5,785 bases of DNA from Planctomycetota bacterium (lineage in GTDB: Bacteria; Planctomycetota; Brocadiia; SM23-32). Under the pieces are notes generated by a model, which saw only the letters and a program-made list of their open reading frames with translations, had not been told where the DNA came from and made no database searches. Both the position numbers and the translations under genes were made by a program. The DNA is taken from NCBI GenBank assembly GCA_018334735.1, contig JAGXLK010000194.1:1-5785 (forward strand). Reading direction: 5' to 3'. Of this stretch, positions 1 through 5,785 are shown piece after piece. Each line of letters starts with the position of its first letter. Position 1 is the stretch's first letter.

Positions 1-1
1 T

Positions 2-1423
2 TTCGGCGATATCCATCGCCGCCGCATGAGATCGTTCGAGGATTGGCGTGAGAGACGGAAGCGTTCGGGTTTGGAAAAACCGCGTCTGGAAGGCGTGCTC
101 AGCCTGCGGGATGCTGTCAATATTACCTTGGCCTACAACACGCAAATCCAGGCCGTCCTTCAGGAGAAGGAAAGAGCGAGAGGACGTACGGTTGCGGCGT
201 ATTCTGAAGCGCTGCCTAAACTCAATCTGAGCGCGGGTTATACCCGGTTGGACGAGGTTCCCACGCTTGACGTTGGTGTGGACACTATTGAAATGGGGGA
301 CGAAGACAATTATTCGTGCCGGGTGGAGATCAGTCAGCCGCTCTACAAGGGCGGGTCGATGGCGATTGCCCAGAGAGCAGCCAAAATATATTCGTATTTA
401 AGCGATGAGAATGTTCGTCGGAGCATAGAGGAGGCGGTTTTTGGTGGGACTAAGGCTTATTTCGACGCCAGACTGGCCCAGCACCTGATCAAAGTGCAGG
501 AGGCCGCGCTTCAATCGGCCCAACAGCATCTGAGCGATGTCAAATCGCGTTTCGAACACGGAACCGCCACCGAGTACGATGTGCTTCGGGCGCGTGTCGA
601 CGTCTCGAATATTCGGGCTGATCTGATCGAACAACGCAATGCGCGTGACAAAGCTGTAACAAGACTCATGAGAATGATGGGAGCGTCCCAGCGCAGCCGG
701 GTTAAACTGATTACCGACATGGAGTTTGTCCCTGTTTCGCCTGATTTTGCCGAGTCAGTGGAGGAGGCATTTGCCAACCGCGCCGACATTTACCAGTCGG
801 AACTGAGTCTGGATCTTCAGAGAGAACAACTGAAAGAAGCTCGCAGCCGTTACTGGCCCCGGATTCAGGCTTATTTCTGGAATCTCTGGTCAAAACCCGA
901 TCCCCACGAGTCGAATCGTATTGAATGGGGAGATCAGTGGCAGGCGGGAGTTGAGTTGAACTGGCCGCTTTTTGACGGTATGGCCCGTGAAGGCCGTATC
1001 ATCGAGCAAAAAGCTTTGCTCAGGCAGAATCAGATACTTCTCTCGGATGCCGAGGAGCAGGCTATAGAAGAGGTCCGAGAAGCGATGTTGGAACTTCAGA
1101 ATGCCCGCAAACTGGTGGAATCGCAGGAGCTCAATCTTGAGCGCGCCGATCGGGCCCTCGAACTGGTTCAGGCGGGTTATAAACAAGGTGTGAATACGGA
1201 AGTTGAAGTGCTGGATGGCCGAGCCGCGTTGACCAGAGCGCGGGGACTGTATTATCAGGCTCTGCACCGCCATATCACCGCCAGAATAGTCCTGCAGAAG
1301 GCCAAAGGTATACTTGGCCCGCCCCCGGGGAACACAAAAGAACCAGAAAAAAGCGTCGGTCCCGAGCAAATTATGAAGATAGATCCCCGGATAGAGGAAA
1401 AAAGCGACGGGGCGGAACAATGA
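2..1423 (+). CDS. TolC-like outer-membrane efflux channel (OEP family), 5' partial
   Basis: This is the outer-membrane exit duct of a tripartite pump; the family forms trimeric beta-barrel and alpha-barrel tunnels. Numbering from the first in-frame ATG (base 26; 465 residues to the stop), two OEP repeats are visible. Repeat one, about 25-230, opens with LSLRDAVNITLAYN and has SQPLYKGG (103-110) and GTATEYDVLRAR (179-190). Repeat two, about 245-430, has NWPLFDG (312-318) and GVNTEVEVLDGRAAL (388-402). The matching positions of these motifs reflect the internal duplication typical of TolC. Long charged, Ala-rich helices lie between them, and a hydrophilic tail rich in Pro, Lys and Glu follows residue 430. 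ATG26 is unlikely to be the true start: it has no Shine-Dalgarno site, no signal peptide follows it, and the frame is open to the window edge. The real start and the Sec signal therefore probably lie upstream. An Arg-rich stretch precedes the first repeat. The stop lies 13 bases before the adaptor gene, consistent with one operon. Family assignment is secure; substrate is unknown. Confidence 0.93.
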   Translation, partial: FGDIHRRRMRSFEDWRERRKRSGLEKPRLEGVLSLRDAVNITLAYNTQIQAVLQEKERARGRTVAAYSEALPKLNLSAGYTRLDEVPTLDVGVDTIEMGDEDNYSCRVEISQPLYKGGSMAIAQRAAKIYSYLSDENVRRSIEEAVFGGTKAYFDARLAQHLIKVQEAALQSAQQHLSDVKSRFEHGTATEYDVLRARVDVSNIRADLIEQRNARDKAVTRLMRMMGASQRSRVKLITDMEFVPVSPDFAESVEEAFANRADIYQSELSLDLQREQLKEARSRYWPRIQAYFWNLWSKPDPHESNRIEWGDQWQAGVELNWPLFDGMAREGRIIEQKALLRQNQILLSDAEEQAIEEVREAMLELQNARKLVESQELNLERADRALELVQAGYKQGVNTEVEVLDGRAALTRARGLYYQALHRHITARIVLQKAKGILGPPPGNTKEPEKSVGPEQIMKIDPRIEEKSDGAEQ

Positions 1424-1428
1424 GGAGA
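1422..1428 (+). promoter_or_regulatory. Ribosome-binding site of the adaptor gene
   Basis: The sequence GAGGAGA overlaps the stop codon of the upstream channel gene and sits 8 bases before the TTG at 1437. It decides the start: an ATG at 1429-1431 meets a stop after two further codons, and the next in-frame Met (residue 28) would remove the membrane anchor. Overlap of the site with the previous stop suggests translational coupling. Confidence 0.8.
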
Positions 1429-1436
1429 ATGCAAAA

Positions 1437-2702
1437 TTGAAAAAAGCGATTAAAGCACTCGTTGGAATCCTTATCATTGCATTGGCTGGCTTTGGGCTTG
1501 CCAAATATTACGAGTATATGCAGCCCGGGGAAGAACAAACTCAAGAAGTAACTAAACAGAGTAAAGAACCACCGCTCGTGCGTGTTACGAGGATCAAAAC
1601 CGGAACGCTGGAGCAGCGGGCCTTTGTTACCGGGACCATCCACCCGGACGCGCAGGTAAGGGTGATGCCGGAAGTCGCAGGAGTCCTGGAAAAATTCCGA
1701 CTTGCCGATGGAACTCTCATCGAAGAAGGTCTTGAAGTGAAGTCGGGCGACCTTATCGGAGTGGTGGAACATGAAGACCTGAAAGCGGCGCTTGAAGAGG
1801 TCAAAGCCAATGTTGAGCAAGCTATGGCCGGGCTCGATCAGACCAGGGCCAGCCTCGATGTGGCCAGATCTACGGTACGGGAAACAGAGATAGGGCTTGC
1901 AGAGGCTGAGAGGGAAAAAAAGCGCATGGTCGCTCTTTACGAGGAAGGAACGGCAACGCAGCAGCAGCGCGACAAGGCGCTTACCGCCTATTACACTGCA
2001 CAGGCAAGGCTAAAAGTAGCCCACGATAATGTAGAACAGGCAAAGGCGGCGGTAAAATCGGCAAAAGCGGCGGTTAAACGAGCAAAGGCTACTTTGACAA
2101 GAGCACGTGTGCGCTACGAGGACGCGACGATTGAAGCACCTATGAGTGGGGTGATAAGCGAGAAATACGTGGATGAGGGAAGCAACGTGAATCCGTCGAC
2201 ACCCCTCCTCAAAATCATCAAAATCGACTATGTCGAGGTCAGGGGGGCGGTGGCCGGGAAATATTTCTCTCTGGTGCAACCGGGGAAAACTCCCGCGCTC
2301 GTATGCGCCAGCGCCTATCCGGAGAAAGAATTTCCGGGGAAGGTCGATCGTGTGCAACCGGAACTGGATCCGCGAACACGAACTGCGAAAGTAACCGTGC
2401 GCGTGCGCAATTCCGGAAAAGAGCTCAAGCCGGGAATGTTTGCGAGGATGGAACTGATTGTAAAACAAAAGCGAAATGTCCCCGTTGTCCCCGATGTTGC
2501 TCTCGTGCAATCCGACGATGACTTAAAGGCTTTTGTTGTGAATGACATGACAGTTCACATCCGAGATGTTCGCACGGGCATGAAACAATCGAATCTCAAC
2601 GAAGTGCTGGGGGGGCTGACCCCGGGAGATATGGTTGTGATCCGGGGCCACCACCTTCTGGAAGATGGCATGAAAGTACGTATTGAGGAGAACGAAGAGT
2701 GA
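1437..2702 (+). CDS. RND efflux periplasmic adaptor (HlyD/AcrA-type membrane-fusion protein)
   Basis: The adaptor links the inner-membrane permease to the outer-membrane channel. It has 421 residues and starts with TTG, chosen for the ribosome-binding site before it and the basic N-terminus (MKKAIK) leading into a hydrophobic segment at about 6-22. No lipobox Cys follows, so it is probably held by an uncleaved membrane anchor rather than by a lipid. Domains in order: the first half of the lipoyl-like barrel (about 70-112, with VMPEVAGVLEKF and VKSGDLIGVVEHEDL); an alpha-helical hairpin (about 113-230); the second half-barrel (ATIEAPMSGVISEKYVDEGS, 230-249); a beta-barrel (about 262-342, with LDPRTRTAKVTVRV and LKPGMFARMELIV); and a membrane-proximal domain to the C-terminus. 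At the hairpin tip, R163, L167 and T174 fit the R-L-S channel-binding pattern of AcrA, with Thr in place of Ser. The hairpin is longer than in AcrA and carries a 7-residue tandem repeat at 202-222. The gene overlaps the permease by four bases. The only Cys is C290. Family assignment is very secure. Confidence 0.95.
   Translation: MKKAIKALVGILIIALAGFGLAKYYEYMQPGEEQTQEVTKQSKEPPLVRVTRIKTGTLEQRAFVTGTIHPDAQVRVMPEVAGVLEKFRLADGTLIEEGLEVKSGDLIGVVEHEDLKAALEEVKANVEQAMAGLDQTRASLDVARSTVRETEIGLAEAEREKKRMVALYEEGTATQQQRDKALTAYYTAQARLKVAHDNVEQAKAAVKSAKAAVKRAKATLTRARVRYEDATIEAPMSGVISEKYVDEGSNVNPSTPLLKIIKIDYVEVRGAVAGKYFSLVQPGKTPALVCASAYPEKEFPGKVDRVQPELDPRTRTAKVTVRVRNSGKELKPGMFARMELIVKQKRNVPVVPDVALVQSDDDLKAFVVNDMTVHIRDVRTGMKQSNLNEVLGGLTPGDMVVIRGHHLLEDGMKVRIEENEE
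2040..2102 (+). repeat. 21-base in-frame tandem repeat, three units, in the adaptor hairpin
   Basis: Three consecutive 21-base units (2040-2060, 2061-2081, 2082-2102) encode AKAAVKS, AKAAVKR and AKATLTR (residues 202-222). The first two units match at 17 of 21 bases and the third is more diverged. Each unit is exactly one heptad, so adding or losing a unit would lengthen or shorten the coiled coil without breaking frame or register. It lies in the descending arm of the alpha-hairpin. Alternatively it is convergent low-complexity Ala/Lys coding rather than a true duplication; the base-level similarity of units one and two favours duplication. Confidence 0.6.
2685..2690 (+). promoter_or_regulatory. 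Ribosome-binding site of the permease gene
   Basis: GAGGAG lies inside the end of the adaptor gene, 8 bases before the GTG at 2699. It supports GTG as the start. The start overlaps the adaptor stop as GTGA (2699-2702), the classic arrangement for translational coupling by a terminating ribosome. Confidence 0.8.
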
Positions 2703-5700
2703 ACCTTCCGGAATTTTCAGTAAAGCGGGGCATCACGACGCTGATGATATTCTTTGCGGTCGTGCTGTTGGGCACATTCTGTCTGGTGCAGACGCCCATT
2801 GATCTGTTCCCAGAGATGGATATCCCTTCGATTACGGTTATGACTCCCTACGAAGGGGCGGGCCCGCGGGATATTGAGGAGAAGGTAACTCAACCCCTCG
2901 AAGAAGTTCTCTCGACAGTCGAAGATGTGGAACACGTTTTTTCTACTTCCAGCAAGGGTGTGTCGACTATCCGCCTCAATTTCGGCTGGGGCACGGATCT
3001 GGAAGGTCGCGCGAATGATATCCGTGATGCCATTGATTTTGTGCAAAGGAGGCTCCCGGAGGAGGCGGACAATTCCAGAATTTACAAGTTCGATATCAGC
3101 CAGTTTCCAATTATGGTTTTTGGCATTCGGGCGACAGAGTCTTATGAAGATCTTGAAGATATACTTGACGAGGGGGTAGCGAACCGGCTGGAAAGCATTC
3201 CCGGGGTGGCGGCCGTGACAGTTATAGTTCCACTGCAGCGCCAGGTCAACGTGGATCTTAACAGGGAAAGGCTTGCATCTTACAACCTCACCCCCGACGA
3301 CGTTGTGCGGGCCATTGCTATGGAGAACCAGGAAATGTCTGCAGGAAGTATTGAGACTGGGTACACCGATTATCTGCCGCGTGTGCCCGGTGAATTCGAG
3401 TCGGTTGAACCGATGAATGACATCGTCCTGACGGCTGTTGACGGCAACAGAATTGTGCGCTTAGAAGATGTTGGAGAGGTGAGCGATGGCTTTGAAGAAG
3501 TGCAACGCCATATCACGATAAACGGAGGCCGCGGTGCGATTATGTTCGTCAGTAAACAGTCCGATGCGAACACCGTGACGGTTGCCCGGGCGGTCAGGGA
3601 CCTCATGCCGAAATTAACCAGTAAGCTACCGGCTGATATTGAGATCAGCAATGTGATGGATAGTTCCGAAGACATCGAACGTGTCGTTTCGGATCTATTG
3701 CGAACACTCCTGATAGGCGGCGCGCTGGCAATGCTTGTTGTGCTCGTTTTCCTCCGTCAATTACGCGGAACGTTTGTTATCGGACTGGCCATCCCATTTT
3801 CTCTTATCCTGGCTGGCGCCCTGATGTATATGCTGGACTATACGATCAATATGATAACGCTTTTTGCGTTCATCGTGGCCATCGGGATGGTGGTGGATAA
3901 TGCGATAGTAATTCTTGAAAATATCACACGACATCGGGAGCAAGGAGAGAGTCCCCGCGAGGGTGCGGTTTACGGGGCCTCCGAGGTAGCAATGGCCATC
4001 ACCGCCTCTACGCTTACGACGCTGTGTATATTATTCCCGCTGTTATTTGTGCGCGGGATTGTGCGGGTGCTTTTCACGCCTTTTGCAGCGGTGGCCGGGA
4101 TGATTTTGCTTGCCTCCCTTTTCTCAGCGTTGACCCTTACCCCGATGCTGGCGTCGCGTTTGTTGCCCGAGAAATTTGTTGCCAGCGAGAGAAAAAGCCG
4201 TCTTTTCCAACTCAGCGAAGCTGTTTTCAACCGATTGAGGGACGGCTATAGCGCGCTGTTAGGCCGGGCGCTTCGCCACCGGGCCATCGTAATATTTGCT
4301 GCCGTTTTGCTTATGGGAGTCAGCCTCGGACTTGTGCCTCGGATCGGCTGGGAGTTTACGCCCAGCGAAGACAGATCTCTGATTCGGGGAACGATAAAAC
4401 TCCCCGTTGGGACGCGCGTTGAGAAGACGGCGGAAGTAATGCAAGAGATTAACCGCATAATTGAAGAAGAAATCCCCCCCAACGATCTGCGTGCTACATT
4501 TACTGAGTGTGGTTCTGGAGAAGGGCGAGGGCCCGGGGCGAGTGATTCCGGTGACTACGTCGGCAGCTTTGGTGTAAAAGTTTCTTCTAAAGACGAGCGC
4601 GACTGGACGGTTTTTGAAAAAGGCCAAGAACTGCGCGAGCGGATTAAGCAGATTCAGGGCATCTATGCGATCGAGAAGTTCTCGATTACCCTGCAGGATC
4701 CTATGTCCGGCATGATGGCCGGTGGGGAGAAACCGCTGAGTGTGAATATCCGCGGTGATGATATGGAAGCTACCGACCGTCTGGCGGCAGAAATCAAGAA
4801 AAAAGTTAAAAATATTCCCGGAGCCGTGGATATTAGCATCTCGCGTGAAAAAGGTGCCCCCGAGTTATGGGTCAATGTGGATCGGGCAAAAGCATCCTCG
4901 ATGGGACTTAATGTTTCGGATGTTGCCAACACCGTTCGGGCCAGCATCTACGGGCGGGTTGCGAGCAAATACCGGGTGGCGGGCGATGAATATGATATCT
5001 TCGTGCGTCTGAGAAAAGAGGACCGATCCCGGCCCGACGATCTCGAAAAACTCTCCCTGAGATTACCGAGCGGCGAGCTGGTTAGAGTCGAGAATATTGC
5101 GGATGTGACGTCCGAACGTGGCCCAGTTGAAATCGAACGTAAAGATCAGGTGCGAGTCGTCCGGGTCGAGGGCGATGTGCATGGGCGTTCCCTGGGTAAA
5201 GTGATAGCGGAGACGCGAAAGATAATCTCGAAGCTGAAGATTCCCACTGGAGTGGAAGTCCGGATGGGCGGCCAGAGCGAAGATATCAGCGAATCTTTTT
5301 TCTGGTTGACTCTCGCGCTGGGAATCGGAGTGGTGCTTGTCTACATGGTTATGGCCTCGCAGTTCGAGTCTTTGCTGCATCCTTTCGTGGTCATGTTTGC
5401 CCTGCCGTTTGCCTTTGTCGGAGTCGTATGGGGACTATTTGTCTTCGGTCATAGCTTAAATGTTATCGTCTTTCTGGGTATGCTGCTGCTGATCGGCGTG
5501 GTGGTCAACAATGCCATCGTCCTTGTGGATTACATCAACATTCTTCGGGCGCGGGGCCTCTCGATGACAGAGGCCATCCGCCGGAGCGGGGAAAGACGCC
5601 TGCGTCCCGTTTTAATGACAGCGTTCACAACGGTTCTGGCACTTGTCCCCATGGCTTTCGGGAAAGGACAGGGCTCTGAAGTCTGGAATCCCCTGGGTGT

Positions 5701-5785
5701 GACGATCCTCGGGGGGCTGCTCGTCGCCACGCTGGTGACACTGGTGATTGTGCCCGTAATGTATTCAATCCTCGAGCGAGGTCAT
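2699..5785 (+). CDS. RND-family efflux permease (AcrB/HAE-like), 3' end at window edge
   Basis: This is the ion-driven inner-membrane pump of the tripartite system. The start GTG gives MNLPEFSVKRGITTLMIF, the typical N-terminus of the family, and 1029 codons run without a stop to the last base. AcrB-type proteins have about 1050 residues and the last transmembrane helix is present, so only a short tail should be missing. Two-fold architecture is visible: TM1 (about 11-30), porter region (about 35-330), TM2-TM6 (about 337-485), TM7 (about 529-547), second porter region (about 550-860), TM8-TM12 (about 868-1024). TM4 carries GMVVDNAIVILEN, with D400 at the position of AcrB D407 and N401 at that of D408. 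TM10 carries GVVVNNAIVLVDY, with N937 where AcrB has K940. R967 and T974 (RLRPVLMT) correspond to AcrB R971 and T978. The segment at 605-618 is Gly-rich. QFESLLHPF (about 887-895) is common in the hydrophobe/amphiphile group. The TM4 motif is not the DAAIV or DGAVV form of heavy-metal pumps, so drug, lipid or metabolite export is more likely; the actual substrate is unknown. Confidence 0.97.
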   Translation, partial: MNLPEFSVKRGITTLMIFFAVVLLGTFCLVQTPIDLFPEMDIPSITVMTPYEGAGPRDIEEKVTQPLEEVLSTVEDVEHVFSTSSKGVSTIRLNFGWGTDLEGRANDIRDAIDFVQRRLPEEADNSRIYKFDISQFPIMVFGIRATESYEDLEDILDEGVANRLESIPGVAAVTVIVPLQRQVNVDLNRERLASYNLTPDDVVRAIAMENQEMSAGSIETGYTDYLPRVPGEFESVEPMNDIVLTAVDGNRIVRLEDVGEVSDGFEEVQRHITINGGRGAIMFVSKQSDANTVTVARAVRDLMPKLTSKLPADIEISNVMDSSEDIERVVSDLLRTLLIGGALAMLVVLVFLRQLRGTFVIGLAIPFSLILAGALMYMLDYTINMITLFAFIVAIGMVVDNAIVILENITRHREQGESPREGAVYGASEVAMAITASTLTTLCILFPLLFVRGIVRVLFTPFAAVAGMILLASLFSALTLTPMLASRLLPEKFVASERKSRLFQLSEAVFNRLRDGYSALLGRALRHRAIVIFAAVLLMGVSLGLVPRIGWEFTPSEDRSLIRGTIKLPVGTRVEKTAEVMQEINRIIEEEIPPNDLRATFTECGSGEGRGPGASDSGDYVGSFGVKVSSKDERDWTVFEKGQELRERIKQIQGIYAIEKFSITLQDPMSGMMAGGEKPLSVNIRGDDMEATDRLAAEIKKKVKNIPGAVDISISREKGAPELWVNVDRAKASSMGLNVSDVANTVRASIYGRVASKYRVAGDEYDIFVRLRKEDRSRPDDLEKLSLRLPSGELVRVENIADVTSERGPVEIERKDQVRVVRVEGDVHGRSLGKVIAETRKIISKLKIPTGVEVRMGGQSEDISESFFWLTLALGIGVVLVYMVMASQFESLLHPFVVMFALPFAFVGVVWGLFVFGHSLNVIVFLGMLLLIGVVVNNAIVLVDYINILRARGLSMTEAIRRSGERRLRPVLMTAFTTVLALVPMAFGKGQGSEVWNPLGVTILGGLLVATLVTLVIVPVMYSILERGH

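Noticed and set aside
5..20. Perfect 6-base inverted repeat (GGCGAT, 4-base loop, ATCGCC) near the window start
   Set aside because: It lies inside the open frame that probably encodes the channel's N-terminal region, is short, and has no U-run or operator context. Such a hairpin is expected by chance.
1318..1360. GC-rich stretch with CCCCCGGGG followed by an A-run as a terminator
   Set aside because: It is inside the channel gene's C-terminal tail coding, the paired stem is short, and the A-run is on the wrong strand sense for an intrinsic terminator of this operon.
890..1504. Long minus-strand open frame (204 codons) opposite the channel gene
   Set aside because: It lies antisense to clear OEP coding sequence, its translation shows no recognisable domain, and it crosses two well-supported genes on the other strand. 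It is a shadow frame.
2010..2510. Minus-strand open frame (166 codons) opposite the adaptor
   Set aside because: It is antisense to the conserved hairpin and beta-barrel of the adaptor, and its His/Arg/Cys-rich composition is typical of a reverse-complement shadow.
2609..2615. Run of seven G in the adaptor (also seven C at 4474-4480 and seven A at 1915-1921) as phase-variation tracts
   Set aside because: Seven bases is short for slippage switching, all frames are intact through the runs, and the surrounding protein sequence matches the family on both sides.
4703..4727. Met-rich patch (M669, M672, M673) in the second porter region, suggesting a CusA-like copper or silver path
   Set aside because: CusA's methionines are spread over several segments and its TM4 motif differs. 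Here the Mets sit in one Gly-rich loop of a form I recall from non-metal RND pumps, and the adaptor has no Met-rich metal-binding N-terminus.

Overview
The window holds one biological unit: a co-directional, tightly packed three-gene operon on the + strand. It encodes a complete tripartite RND-type efflux pump: a TolC-like outer-membrane channel (5' end outside the window), a membrane-fusion (periplasmic adaptor) protein (complete), and an RND inner-membrane permease (3' end at or just beyond the window edge). The host must be a diderm (Gram-negative type) bacterium, because an outer-membrane factor and a periplasmic adaptor only make sense with two membranes. Base composition looks moderate to slightly GC-rich by eye. 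Strong GAGGAG-type Shine-Dalgarno sites combine with non-ATG starts (TTG and GTG). I cannot name the phylum from the sequence.

Layout: the frame at positions 2-1423 is the outer-membrane factor, already open at the window's left edge and lacking the signal peptide it should have. A 13-base gap containing a ribosome-binding site follows. The adaptor occupies 1437-2702 (TTG start, 421 aa). The permease begins at GTG 2699, overlapping the adaptor's stop codon by four bases. It stays open for 1029 codons to the last base of the window, which is close to the full length of the family. No stretch over 300 bases lacks a gene. No RNA gene, transposon, CRISPR array, promoter or terminator could be supported.

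How the genes work together (established for the families): the trimeric permease takes up substrates from the periplasm or outer leaflet and is powered by ion influx through its membrane domain. The adaptor is anchored in the inner membrane and uses its long coiled-coil hairpin to bridge to the outer-membrane channel, and substrate leaves the cell directly. Substrate identity cannot be read from this window, and no regulator is present in it.

I see no undescribed system here; this is a recognisable pump. The details worth a second look are an adaptor hairpin that appears three heptads longer per arm than AcrA and includes a 21-base tandem repeat, a polar Gly-rich permease switch loop lacking the usual phenylalanines, and a proton-relay site with D-N and N-N in place of AcrB's D-D and K.
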